Below, piece after piece: positions 16,408 to 24,848 of a DNA stretch of 27,680 nt (position 1 is its first letter; every line of letters starts with the position of its first letter). The notes below the pieces were generated by a model that saw nothing but the letters and a program-made list of their open reading frames with translations, made no database searches and was not told the origin of the DNA. Source of the DNA: Bacillota bacterium (lineage in GTDB: Bacteria; Bacillota; UBA4882; UBA8346); assembly GCA_023415375.1 (NCBI GenBank), contig JAEZKW010000318.1:1-27680 (forward strand), written 5' to 3'. The position numbers and the translations under genes were made by a program.

Positions 16408-18261
16408 TTAATAATTAACTTGTTTTTTCGGAAATACAACTGTAATTCGGGTCCCCATTTGACTCATAATGTCCAAAGTTCCTCGCAAATCCCTATTTAC
16501 CAAAGTCTTGACCAATGAAAGACCTAGGGTGCCCATCGATTGAAGGTGTTCTTTTTCAAATCCCACGCCATTGTCAATTACTTGTAATAAAACTTGGTTT
16601 TCATCATGGTGGAGGTAGAGAATAACCTTTCCGGTTCCTCCCGGAAAAGCATGTTCAAAACAATTGGCCAAAAGTTCGTTTACAATCAAACCCAGTGAAG
16701 TGGCAGTACGGTATGAAACAAAAAGGTCTTCGGCATCAATTACAATGTCAATGTTACTTAAGCTGTCTTTTTCATTAAAATTGTCCACAATAAGTTTTAT
16801 TAAATTCTGAAAGTTAATAAGCCCAATCCCTTGTTCATCTTTGGATAGGATTTCATGAATATTGGCAATGGTTTTAATCCGATCAATGATTTGCCAAATG
16901 ATGGCATCCAAACTTTTTTGGTTTTCCGTATGCAGTTGTAAAATTAACATACTGATAATCGATTGCAAGTTGTTTTTGATACGATGATGGGCTTCTTTTA
17001 GCAGAGTAGACCGTCCTAGTAAACGGCTATTTTCAACTGCTATAGCCACTTGGGTTGCAAAAGTCATCAATAACTCAATATCTTCCTGCGTAAAATATTT
17101 CCGCTCGGAGTAAAATACTTCGATAACACCATTGATTTTCGTGCGAACCTTAATCGGGACGCATACCATTGACTTTACATTACAGGACTCATTAAAAAGC
17201 CGTTCCATCTCTACCCGGTCAATGGAATGAACAGCTAACGGTTTACCATCGGATATTACATTCCGGATGATATCATCTTTTAATTCGACGTGTTGCATCT
17301 CCTGAGGCAAATGCCGAAAACTCTCCACCATATTCATGGAGGTTTCTTCCAGTAAAATAATGTTACTGCCGTCGGCTTTTGATGCCTCGGTGATTTTTTC
17401 AGCGAGTAAATTTAATAAGTCTTGCAGCTCGTATTCCGAGGTCAGCAATTCAGTGGAATGAAGAATCATATCAATAACATCTTTGAATTCATCATCACTT
17501 AAATTATTGCCTGCCTCACGTCCAAAATAACGCCCCAAAACTTTTTGAGGATTTTTTTTGGCATCATCGATGGTAAAACAATCAATTGTTCCGCCGTCTT
17601 TTAGAATCGTAACCCTGTCACTGATCTGCAGAATTTCATCCAATTTATTGGAGAGATAAAGAACGCCTCCTCCCTTTTCTGCAAATTTCCGAACAATCCG
17701 GAAAAAATGCTGTTTTTTGGATTCACTTAAATCTGTAGCGGGTTCATCCAAAATGATAATAGCAGGTTCGCGCGCTAAAATTTTCATTAAGAAAAGGATG
17801 CGATATTCTTCCTGATTCAACTCGGAGATAAAACGGTTTGGATTGAGATTAATCTCATATTCTTGCAAAAGTTCAATGGCTTTTTTGGCTAATCTTTTGT
17901 TGGAAATGAAAAACGAATCGAACCATATGTAAAGAAACTCTTTGACAGTCAAATGAGGAATAATACTGTAACTGGTATTTTGAAATAAAACACCGATTCC
18001 TAGGGATAACGCTTGCGAAGGGTCCTTGATCTCTACTCGTTGATTATTTATATAAATCATGCCTTGACTTGGACAATTCATCCCAGCCAGAATCCGGGCG
18101 AGGCCTGTCTTTCCAGCGCCGGATTCACCCATTATCGCATGAATCTCATTCATATTTAAATCCAGATTGATTTGGTTGCATCCTTTGCTGATTTCATCAA
18201 TACGCAAATTCTTGATTCTAAGAATTTCATCGAAACTTTCCGGAAGATTTCGAAATGCCAC
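16408..18261 (-). CDS. Sensor histidine kinase with N-terminal RbsA-like ABC ATPase domain, GAF and HisKA_2
   Basis: The 617-aa protein begins with an ABC domain (about 12-245) that looks like the first half of RbsA: Walker A GESGAGKT at 45-52, Q-loop Gln94, Walker B IIILDEPATDLSES with Asp172/Glu173. Its signature is LNQEE instead of LSGGQ (148-152), and the switch histidine is Asn205 (LSNKLDEI), so ATP binding is likely but transport-type hydrolysis is doubtful. A GAF domain follows (about 265-415), then a HisKA_2 dimer domain with phospho-acceptor His426 in HHRIKNNLQ, then HATPase (Asn528 in the N box, DNGVGF 563-568, GTLGLSLVK 577-585). No membrane segment is seen. Start is GTG at 18261 behind AGGAAG. 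It probably phosphorylates the ANTAR regulator encoded next to it. The ABC domain may dock on the sugar permease or bind a nucleotide as signal; that is inference. Confidence 0.93.
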   Translation of the reverse strand: MAFRNLPESFDEILRIKNLRIDEISKGCNQINLDLNMNEIHAIMGESGAGKTGLARILAGMNCPSQGMIYINNQRVEIKDPSQALSLGIGVLFQNTSYSIIPHLTVKEFLYIWFDSFFISNKRLAKKAIELLQEYEINLNPNRFISELNQEEYRILFLMKILAREPAIIILDEPATDLSESKKQHFFRIVRKFAEKGGGVLYLSNKLDEILQISDRVTILKDGGTIDCFTIDDAKKNPQKVLGRYFGREAGNNLSDDEFKDVIDMILHSTELLTSEYELQDLLNLLAEKITEASKADGSNIILLEETSMNMVESFRHLPQEMQHVELKDDIIRNVISDGKPLAVHSIDRVEMERLFNESCNVKSMVCVPIKVRTKINGVIEVFYSERKYFTQEDIELLMTFATQVAIAVENSRLLGRSTLLKEAHHRIKNNLQSIISMLILQLHTENQKSLDAIIWQIIDRIKTIANIHEILSKDEQGIGLINFQNLIKLIVDNFNEKDSLSNIDIVIDAEDLFVSYRTATSLGLIVNELLANCFEHAFPGGTGKVILYLHHDENQVLLQVIDNGVGFEKEHLQSMGTLGLSLVKTLVNRDLRGTLDIMSQMGTRITVVFPKKQVNY

Positions 18262-18583
18262 AAAAACACTTCCTGACTTGTTAGATTGTAATAATAATTT
18301 AACAAATCGTAAATTTTTCCTTCTGGTTAATATTTCTGAAGAAATGAACTGAGTTTAAACTTGACAGATACGAAGAATCATATCATTACCCTCTAATACC
18401 GATCCGAAGGCTGCCCTAAAAGAAGATTAATGTTCGAGCTAGTATATTAGAATGTTGTCTTTAAGATGTCGATAGGATGTATTCTATTGCTTTTAATCTA
18501 GCTTTTTGGACAGCCCCGACAAATTTGCCCGGTTCATTTCCCGGATCGTGATTGGCTGTTTGCCTAGCAAAGAAACAAATTGC
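18262..18583. other. Intergenic region between fucU and the kinase gene
   Basis: Besides the repeat element at 18409-18515 no gene is visible. The promoter of the kinase/regulator pair should lie between 18262 and 18408 on the minus strand, but no hexamer pair was convincing. No terminator hairpin with a T-run was found after fucU. Confidence 0.5.
18409..18515. repeat. 107-bp MITE-like element with imperfect terminal inverted repeats
   Basis: The left end begins GGCTGCCCTAAAAG and the right end, read inverted, begins GGCTGTCCAAAAAG. Similarity continues to AGATTAA on both sides, about 22 bp in all. The interior is AT-rich and codes for nothing. The right end nearly matches an end of the repeat at 15450-15495. 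No target-site duplication is obvious. Confidence 0.6.
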
Positions 18584-19012
18584 TCATTCTACCACAACGC
18601 CTTTTTTGAGAATAATATTCGCATAAAGGGCCGATTCACCTGTGGCTAAAATGGCATAAGCCTTTTTGGCTCTTTCATAAAAAGCAAAACGCTCGATATT
18701 CTCAAACTTAGCCTCCGGCTCATGTTGTTTTACGATTTTGCGGTACTCATCCCAAATGGGGGTTTTGACCGGGTCTCCCGGAACAACCTCCATGAGGCTG
18801 ACAGCACATTTAACATAGGGATCCAGTGGATACAATTTTAAAATTGCATCTAGCAGTTCTGGCACATTATGTCCATCGGCCCTCACCAATCTTTGGGCAT
18901 AAGCAGCAGCAGGAAAATTCCCATCTCCAATTACCAACTCATCGCCGTGCCCCATTTCCATTAAGATAGCAAGCAACTCCGGAGAGAGAATTTTAGGAAT
19001 TCCTTTGAGCAT
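18584..19012 (-). CDS. fucU: FucU/RbsD-family sugar mutarotase
   Basis: The 142-aa protein interconverts sugar anomers, for L-fucose in the FucU branch, and feeds the correct anomer to the isomerase. FucU-type features are MGHGDELVIGDGNFPA near the N-terminus (catalytic His in GHGD), a middle VxLMEVVPGD stretch, and the C-terminal signature ALYANIILKKGVV. The ATG at 19012 is preferred because AGGAG is 8 nt upstream; the ATG two codons earlier would be only 2 nt from it. It is 13 kb from fucI, yet supports fucose-type chemistry for the locus. A palindrome TTCTTAAGAA lies 34 bp upstream. Confidence 0.9.
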   Translation of the reverse strand: MLKGIPKILSPELLAILMEMGHGDELVIGDGNFPAAAYAQRLVRADGHNVPELLDAILKLYPLDPYVKCAVSLMEVVPGDPVKTPIWDEYRKIVKQHEPEAKFENIERFAFYERAKKAYAILATGESALYANIILKKGVVVE

Positions 19013-19045
19013 GATCATAACTCCTATCTAAAAAATTTTCTTGTA

Positions 19046-19055
19046 TTCTTAAGAA
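19046..19055. promoter_or_regulatory. Palindrome TTCTTAAGAA upstream of fucU
   Basis: The 10-bp perfect palindrome TTCTTAAGAA lies 34 bp upstream of the fucU start. The identical sequence occurs 35 bp upstream of the aldo/keto reductase start, suggesting a shared operator. A regulator was not identified. Confidence 0.4.
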
Positions 19056-19078
19056 CAGTTTGTTATAAAATATCTTTG

Positions 19079-19146
19079 CTCTGTGTCTTCGGCACCTTGG
19101 TGCCGCTGCCTCTGTGGCTAATGTTATAGGCCACAGAGACACGGAG
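19079..19146. repeat. Structured intergenic repeat with nested hairpins
   Basis: Outer arms CTCTGTGTCT and AGACACGGAG (9 of 10 complementary) enclose an inner CTCTGTGGC/GCCACAGAG stem and a separate CGGCACC/GGTGCCG hairpin. No T-run follows, so this is not a simple terminator. Sequences of the type CCACAGAGACACGGAG are familiar as dispersed intergenic repeats in environmental bacteria; that comparison is from memory. Confidence 0.55.
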
Positions 19147-19195
19147 AAGAGCATGAACTCTGTTGGATAGTGGAGCCAAGATTTTTAATACATTT

Positions 19196-20230
19196 TTATT
19201 GGGCGATTTTCCCGTCCAGGTCCCAAAGATCTTGCCAATCTTTAGCCCCTTCCCATAAGAACACCTGTCCTTTAATTAAGCGGCAGTTTTTATCGATCCC
19301 GGCTATCTCTTTCATTTCCTCGTCCGTTAAAGGATCCACGGCTGAACACATTAAATTGCTTATATATTCGTTGCGGTGAATTGAAAATGGAATCGGAATC
19401 TGGCCGTGTTGAACAGCCCATTTCACGCAAACAACAGCCGGATGGACATTGAGTCGTTTGGCGATTTTCAAAATAACCGGGTCCTGAATATCCACTGTGT
19501 CGGTTTCGGTTTTATCTCGATCAGGGCGCGTCGGGGAACCGATCGGGCAAAAACCAATTGGTACAATGCCGTTATCCATCACAAACTTGAAGAACTCAGG
19601 TTGCTGAAAATGAGGATGTAATTCCATCTCATTGCATGCCGGTTTAATCTTAGCATCCCTTAATAATAGTTTCATTTTCGGAATGGTCATATTGGAAGTA
19701 CCGATATGTTTTACCAGGCCCATCTCGACCAGCCGCTCCATTTGCCGCCAAACTTTCATATATTCTTCGTGGATATAGGGGCGGGCATGGGGATCTCTTG
19801 AGTCTACGTCAACTCCCGGAGCATGATAATTCGGATACGGCCAGTGAACCAAATAAAGATCAAGATATTCCAATTTTAAATCTTTTAATGTCTTAGCGCA
19901 GGATAATAACACATCACCGTCACCATGCATGTCATTCCAAACTTTAGAAGTAATCCAAAGCTCTTCACGCTTGATACCTGCTTGCATAACTTCCTGAAGG
20001 GACTTGCCAATCAAATGCTCGTTGCCATATACGGCTGCGCAGTCAATATGGCGATATCCGACTGAAATAGCCCCTTTTACAGCTTCGGCAATGTCTTCTC
20101 CGCTAAAACGATCCGATCCGAATGTACCCAGCCCAACTGCAGGCATTTTAGCTCCGGTATGGAGTGTTCTTTGGGGTACCTTCCCAGGATTAACCCCATC
20201 CGGGGCAATTGACCAACTTTGTGCAGTCAT
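19196..20230 (-). CDS. Aldo/keto reductase
   Basis: The 344-aa protein is a NAD(P)H-dependent aldo/keto reductase barrel. The catalytic tetrad is visible: Asp63 and Tyr68 in HIDCAAVYGNE, Lys96 in TSKVWND and His129 in YLVHWPYP. The later blocks HIGTSNMTI and ACNEMELHPHFQQ are standard. The ATG at 20230 has AAGGAGG 7 nt upstream. It lies between the PfkB gene and fucU. Plausible jobs are reduction of lactaldehyde to 1,2-propanediol from the fucose pathway or interconversion of a sugar and its polyol for the neighbouring dehydrogenase pathway; the sequence does not decide. Confidence 0.93.
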   Translation of the reverse strand: MTAQSWSIAPDGVNPGKVPQRTLHTGAKMPAVGLGTFGSDRFSGEDIAEAVKGAISVGYRHIDCAAVYGNEHLIGKSLQEVMQAGIKREELWITSKVWNDMHGDGDVLLSCAKTLKDLKLEYLDLYLVHWPYPNYHAPGVDVDSRDPHARPYIHEEYMKVWRQMERLVEMGLVKHIGTSNMTIPKMKLLLRDAKIKPACNEMELHPHFQQPEFFKFVMDNGIVPIGFCPIGSPTRPDRDKTETDTVDIQDPVILKIAKRLNVHPAVVCVKWAVQHGQIPIPFSIHRNEYISNLMCSAVDPLTDEEMKEIAGIDKNCRLIKGQVFLWEGAKDWQDLWDLDGKIAQ

Positions 20231-20264
20231 CGAAAAACCTCCTTAAATTTATGTTTTGGCTATG

Positions 20265-20274
20265 TTCTTAAGAA
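20265..20274. promoter_or_regulatory. Palindrome TTCTTAAGAA upstream of the aldo/keto reductase
   Basis: This is a second copy of the same 10-bp palindrome, here 35 bp upstream of the start codon. Position and sequence match the fucU copy, which argues for co-regulation. Confidence 0.4.
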
Positions 20275-20334
20275 TGGTTGGTTGAAATATAATGATTAAT
20301 AATATCTCGCTTTATTGAAAACAGAATTATGTTT

Positions 20335-21282
20335 TTAATTGGCTTGTTTTATTACCTCAAATTGAATTTGTTTCAAAAACTTCTCAACCAATTCCAGCGA
20401 TACCATACCCGTCTCAAAAAACTGAGTATTTGCCATACCAGATGCCATACCGAGTCGGATGATTTCAACCTGAGGCAAACCACGGGCTGTTCCTACCGCA
20501 CAACCTGCAACAAATGAATCACCCGAACCAACGGTGTTTAACACTTCAATGGCAGGTCCATAGAAATGATAGACTCCTTCCGCGAGTCCCGCAACACAAC
20601 CGTTCTTGCCCAATGTAATACAGGGCAATTCAATACCCTTTTGCCGTAGTTGCCAAACTGCTTCGGCCTGTTCTTTCAATGTATCAAGATCAAGGCTCAG
20701 AAGTTTTCCCACCTCCTCCTGGTTGGGTTTAATCATATAAGGCATTCCACCAATGCCTTCAGTCAAGGCGGCGCTGCTGGTGTCTAGTATGAAGGGTATA
20801 TTTTGAGTTTTCGCCTCGGCTATCAGTTTTCGATAAAAATCGGTCGGTACTCCCTTTGGAAGGCTTCCTGAAGCCGTAACAACTTTACAATCCTTTAATA
20901 GTTCCCGGTAATGTTTTATAAAGTTTTCGCATTCAGAAGGCGTAATCGTCGGACCCGCTTCCAGCACTTCAGTGGAAGTATTGTTTTTTTGATCCATCAC
21001 TGCAATACAAATTCGCGACTCCCCGCTAATTTGCACAAACTCAGCGGTAATACCGGATTCCCGGACCTTCTGTACAATAAACTGTCCGTTGCCGCCCCCT
21101 AAAAATCCGGTAGCCACGACAGATTCTCCCAATAAATGACTGACCCGGGCGACATTCAACCCTTTACCGCCTGCTGTTGCAGTCATATCCCGGGGGCGGA
21201 AAACCCCTCCCACCTTAAAATCATCTACTGCATAGACTTTATCGATTGCCGCGTTTAAATTAATGGCCAGAATTTTTCTCAT
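20335..21282 (-). CDS. PfkB-family hexose-phosphate kinase (1-phosphofructokinase / tagatose-6-phosphate kinase type)
   Basis: The 315-aa protein matches the FruK/LacC branch of ribokinase-like kinases: N-terminal GGKGLNVA at 38-45, ASGSLPKGVP about 137-146, and the C-terminal GSGDSFVAG with catalytic base Asp255. It phosphorylates a ketohexose monophosphate to a 1,6-bisphosphate. The gene is 17 bp downstream of the class II aldolase that would cleave such a product. With the GatD-like dehydrogenase in the same run, tagatose-6-phosphate is a fair substrate guess, fructose-1-phosphate the main alternative. RBS GAAGGA precedes the ATG. Confidence 0.9.
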   Translation of the reverse strand: MRKILAINLNAAIDKVYAVDDFKVGGVFRPRDMTATAGGKGLNVARVSHLLGESVVATGFLGGGNGQFIVQKVRESGITAEFVQISGESRICIAVMDQKNNTSTEVLEAGPTITPSECENFIKHYRELLKDCKVVTASGSLPKGVPTDFYRKLIAEAKTQNIPFILDTSSAALTEGIGGMPYMIKPNQEEVGKLLSLDLDTLKEQAEAVWQLRQKGIELPCITLGKNGCVAGLAEGVYHFYGPAIEVLNTVGSGDSFVAGCAVGTARGLPQVEIIRLGMASGMANTQFFETGMVSLELVEKFLKQIQFEVIKQAN

Positions 21283-21299
21283 ATTTTCCTTCTCACCTA

Positions 21300-22166
21300 T
21301 TATTTAAGTTCATCTGCGAGCCCGCTGGCATTACATAAACGGATTTTTTCCCGGACCACTTTTTTTACTGCTTCTTTGGCAGCCCCCATGTAGTTTCGGG
21401 GATCGTTTTCCTTGGGGTTCTTAGCAAAACTCTCCTGGATAGCCTTAGCCATTGGAATCTTAAGTTCTGTGGCGATATTTATTTTGCAAATACCCCTGCG
21501 GATTGCTTCGCGAACGCTTTCATCAGGAACTCCGGAAGCGCCATGAAGCACCAAAGGTAAGGATACCTCATTGTGAATCGCGGTTAAACGTTCGAAGTCT
21601 AATTTCGGTTCCCCTTTGTATTCCCCGTGTGCGGTACCGATAGCAATCGCTAAAGTGTCAATCCCGGTTTTTTCCACAAAATCCTTGGCCTCTTCCGGTA
21701 CTGTAAAAGTAGCCTCGCGCTCATCCACAGTTAGTTGGTCTTCTGTTCCGCCAATCCTACCAAGTTCGGCTTCAACCGCTACTCCGGCAGACTTGGCCAC
21801 TTCGACAACTTTTCTGACCATAGCAATGTTTTCAGCATAAGCCAATTTGGAAGAATCAATCATCACCGAGGTATAACCGTATTGAATACACTGGACAATA
21901 GTCTGAAAAGAGCTACAGTGATCAACATGGAGCGCAATCGGAATCCGGTAAAGATCGGCAGCAGTTTTTACGATAGCTCCGATATAAGGGATACCGGCAT
22001 GCTTTAGGGTTCCCGGGGTGGTCTGAATCATCACCGGGGCTCTTTCTTCGGCGGCAGCTTCAACAACTGCCTGAACAGTTTCTAGATTGTGTACATTAAA
22101 AGCTGCAATGGCTACACCTTTTTTCTGGGCCGCTGCAATGAATTCTATAGGATTCATTAATGCCAT
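21300..22166 (-). CDS. Class II fructose/tagatose-bisphosphate aldolase
   Basis: The 288-aa protein has the full class II aldolase site: catalytic Asp82 and zinc ligand His83 in HVDHC, zinc ligands His180 in GTAHG and His208 in LHGASG, and KINIATELK about 228-236 for phosphate binding. Length and ESSKLAYAEN-like text fit the GatY/KbaY/FbaA group. It splits a ketohexose-1,6-bisphosphate to DHAP and glyceraldehyde-3-phosphate. The stop of the dehydrogenase is 7 bp upstream of its start and the PfkB gene follows at 17 bp, so all three are one operon. AAAGGA precedes the ATG by 10 nt; a second ATG three codons in is possible. Confidence 0.94.
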   Translation of the reverse strand: MALMNPIEFIAAAQKKGVAIAAFNVHNLETVQAVVEAAAEERAPVMIQTTPGTLKHAGIPYIGAIVKTAADLYRIPIALHVDHCSSFQTIVQCIQYGYTSVMIDSSKLAYAENIAMVRKVVEVAKSAGVAVEAELGRIGGTEDQLTVDEREATFTVPEEAKDFVEKTGIDTLAIAIGTAHGEYKGEPKLDFERLTAIHNEVSLPLVLHGASGVPDESVREAIRRGICKINIATELKIPMAKAIQESFAKNPKENDPRNYMGAAKEAVKKVVREKIRLCNASGLADELK

Positions 22167-22173
22167 GATAGTT

Positions 22174-23214
22174 CTATCCTTTCAAAAGTATTTTACCTTT
22201 GACTTTACCAGGAACAGCCAAATCATCAAAAGCGCTGTTAATTTCGGAAAGCGGAATGATCCGATCAACCAATTCATTAAAACGAAGTTTACCTTGCTGG
22301 AAATAATAACCCACCATCTCCCATTCCCTGCCGGGAAAAGGTGCTGAATAGGACATCCAAGAGCCGCCAACAGTCAACTCCTTCCGATTCATATATTCAA
22401 ACTCTCTCGGCGCTAAAGTAATCGGCCGGGAGGGCGTACCGATAAACATTACATGTCCTTTGTTACCGGCTATTTCCAGACTCAACTTCTCAGTGAATTC
22501 AATCCCGGCGTTTTCAACAACCATTTCAAATCCGCGTCCGGAGGTTAAATCTTGAATTTGTTGCTTAAAATTAACATCTCCAGTATGAATACAAAAATCA
22601 GCGCCGTATTCTTTGGCGAGTTTAAGCTTCTCGGGATCGATATCCAAAGCGAAAATACGTTTTGCTCCTAATATCTTAGCAAATTGCAAAGCCAACATTC
22701 CGATAGTACCGCAGCCAACTATGGCAACATCGGTGCCGCCGCGGAAATCCATGACCAACAAACCATGTAAAGCTACGGTCGCCGGTTCAAAAAGCGCACC
22801 TTGTTCAAAAGTAACCCCATCCGGTAATTTTACCGCATTAATAGCCGGCATCTTTACGTACTCGGCCCAGCTTCCGGGAATCCTCGATCCAATAAAAGTA
22901 TAACTTTTACATTGCGAATACCAACCCCGCTGACAATCAGCGCATTTCATACAAGGAACCAAAGGGGCTCCTGCTATACGATCTCCAACTTGAAAATTAC
23001 TAACCGCCTTGCCGATTTCCACGACTTCCCCGGAAAATTCATGACCTAAAACAATCGGGAAAAAATGAGCGCCATCCCCCAGCACACGAGGCAAATCGGA
23101 ACCGCAGATCCCGGTAGCCTTCATCCTTACCAAAATCTCGTGATCATTAATCTGCGGAGTTTCGAAATCGGTGTAACGCAGATCACGGGATGCAAACAAA
23201 ACTGCTGCCTTCAA
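22174..23214 (-). CDS. GatD-like zinc-dependent polyol (phosphate) dehydrogenase
   Basis: The 346-aa medium-chain dehydrogenase carries catalytic zinc ligands Cys37 and His58/Glu59 (GHEF), structural zinc cysteines 88, 91, 94 and 102, and a Rossmann motif GCGTIG at 167-172 with Asp191 favouring NAD. The stretches EPATVALHG and ELTVGGSWMSYSAPFPGREW resemble galactitol-1-phosphate 5-dehydrogenase. It should oxidise a polyol or polyol phosphate to a ketose or ketose phosphate. Start is TTG at 23214, 7 nt from AGGAGG. Neighbours are an FGGY kinase upstream, aldolase and PfkB downstream. Sorbitol or threonine dehydrogenase activity cannot be ruled out by sequence alone. Confidence 0.9.
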   Translation of the reverse strand: MKAAVLFASRDLRYTDFETPQINDHEILVRMKATGICGSDLPRVLGDGAHFFPIVLGHEFSGEVVEIGKAVSNFQVGDRIAGAPLVPCMKCADCQRGWYSQCKSYTFIGSRIPGSWAEYVKMPAINAVKLPDGVTFEQGALFEPATVALHGLLVMDFRGGTDVAIVGCGTIGMLALQFAKILGAKRIFALDIDPEKLKLAKEYGADFCIHTGDVNFKQQIQDLTSGRGFEMVVENAGIEFTEKLSLEIAGNKGHVMFIGTPSRPITLAPREFEYMNRKELTVGGSWMSYSAPFPGREWEMVGYYFQQGKLRFNELVDRIIPLSEINSAFDDLAVPGKVKGKILLKG

Positions 23215-23259
23215 AGTTCTACCTCCTTGAATTAATTTACAAGTAAATTCATTGATTTA

Positions 23260-24795
23260 TTATTGCCTATTGGTAATTTGATAGAGCGTATCATAACTGT
23301 CACGTAGCTTTTGATAAAGTTCGATATAAAGGGAGTAGTATTTTTGGTATACCGAATAATTCTCTGAATTGGGAATATGGGTTCTTCGAATATGAACCGT
23401 TTTTTGAACGGCTTCGTGAAAACTACTGTAAATCCCGATACCGACTCCACCCAAAATGGCTGCCCCTAAAGTGGTAGCATGATCGGAAAATGGGACATGA
23501 ATTGTCTTTTCAGTGATATCGGCCTTGATTTGAGTCCAAACTTGACTGTTGGAAGAACCCCCCACACTAATTAATTCCTTAACAAAAGCATTGACTTCTT
23601 CCGCAGTCTTCAAGTTATGTTGCAATGAAAATCCGACGCCTTCCATCATGGCCCGAATCAAATGAGCCCTGGTTTTATCATAGGATAGTCCGAACAACAC
23701 TCCCCGGGCCTTACTGTCCCAGATTGGGGAACGTTCTCCAGCCATATATGGAAGAAAGAGCAATCCGTCACTGCCGACATTGACCTCAGCCGCCTCATCA
23801 CTCATCATCTCAAAAGAACTTTTTCCGACACTCTTGCCAAATTGTTGTTCATAGTAGCCAAGTTCCTGGTTGAACCACCTTAAAGTTCCTCCACCGCCTA
23901 CTGTTCCGCCCTGTAAGAGCCAAAAATCAGGAATGACATGATATCCCAAAATCAGCTTTGGGTGAATTAGGGGTTTATCCAAAAGGATACTCATCCCTCC
24001 GGCTTGCCCGCCTTGTTCTTGCGTTTGACCCGGCGAAACCACACCTGCGCCCAAAGTGCAACAGGCAGCGTCAAGCCCCCCTGCCACCACTGGAGTACCC
24101 ACCGCTAGACCTGTTTCGGAAGCGGCTTTTTGGGTAATCGTGCCAACTACATCATGGCAGTGAAACAACGGCGACATTAAATCCAGTGAAATCTTCATTT
24201 GCTCGGCAACATCTTCATTCCATATCCCTTTTGCTATATCAAAAAAATGGAACCCATACCCTTGAGAATAATCCTGCGAATATTCTCCAGTTAATTTGAA
24301 AACAATGTAGGAGTTGCTTTGTAAGAATTTCTTGGTTTGTCTGTAGATATCCGGCTCATTTTCACGCATCCAAAAAATTTTGGGGACTATGTAAGCCGGA
24401 TCTACCGGATTGCCACTCAAATTTATCAGCGTATCTTCGCCAATATGCTCTTTTAACCAGGAGGCTTGTTTTTCAGAACGACGATCCAGCCAAATCATAG
24501 CTTTGCGAAGCGGTTCCCCATTTTGGTCTACCGGAAGACAGACCCAGCTAATTCCGTCTGTCCCAATCGCCGCTATTTCTTCAGGTTGTATTCCATGGTT
24601 ATGAAGGAGGCCTTGAATTTCCTCACAAGTGACTTTCCACCATTCACGAGCATCTTGTTCGGCATATCCCGCTTTTGGATAATCCGTATGGTACAGACCG
24701 GCCGAAGTGGCAACGACTTGTCCTTGAAAGTCAAAAATCGTAATTTTGCATCCCGAGGTACCGCTATCAATTCCAAGCAAGAAGCGTTTAGCCAT
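23260..24795 (-). CDS. FGGY-family kinase, xylulokinase-like
   Basis: The 511-aa protein has the two-lobed FGGY plan: phosphate-binding GIDSGTSGCK at 8-17, sugar contact region GTDGISWVCLPVD, and the catalytic base Asp242 in VAGGLDAACC. Later blocks FLPYMAGERSPIWD and ISVGGSSNSQVW are typical of xylulokinase-like members. It phosphorylates a ketose or possibly a polyol. In front of a GatD-like dehydrogenase, PfkB and bisphosphate aldolase it may make the first phosphorylated intermediate of a PTS-free route. RBS GAAGGAG is 8 nt before the ATG. The operator at 24849-24860 puts it under the LacI regulator encoded next door. Confidence 0.9.
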   Translation of the reverse strand: MAKRFLLGIDSGTSGCKITIFDFQGQVVATSAGLYHTDYPKAGYAEQDAREWWKVTCEEIQGLLHNHGIQPEEIAAIGTDGISWVCLPVDQNGEPLRKAMIWLDRRSEKQASWLKEHIGEDTLINLSGNPVDPAYIVPKIFWMRENEPDIYRQTKKFLQSNSYIVFKLTGEYSQDYSQGYGFHFFDIAKGIWNEDVAEQMKISLDLMSPLFHCHDVVGTITQKAASETGLAVGTPVVAGGLDAACCTLGAGVVSPGQTQEQGGQAGGMSILLDKPLIHPKLILGYHVIPDFWLLQGGTVGGGGTLRWFNQELGYYEQQFGKSVGKSSFEMMSDEAAEVNVGSDGLLFLPYMAGERSPIWDSKARGVLFGLSYDKTRAHLIRAMMEGVGFSLQHNLKTAEEVNAFVKELISVGGSSNSQVWTQIKADITEKTIHVPFSDHATTLGAAILGGVGIGIYSSFHEAVQKTVHIRRTHIPNSENYSVYQKYYSLYIELYQKLRDSYDTLYQITNRQ

Positions 24796-24848
24796 TTTAT
24801 CGACTCCTTCGTTGTAAATCGTTTCAGTTAATTCAATTTATAATACAG

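Noticed and set aside
18363..18390. TTGACA on the plus strand at about 18361-18366 as a promoter
   Set aside because: No -10 box at proper distance and no plus-strand gene follows.
23234..23249. AATTTAC/GTAAATT palindrome between the FGGY kinase and dehydrogenase genes
   Set aside because: Short and AT-rich, no second copy in the window, and it sits inside an operon; kept only as a note.
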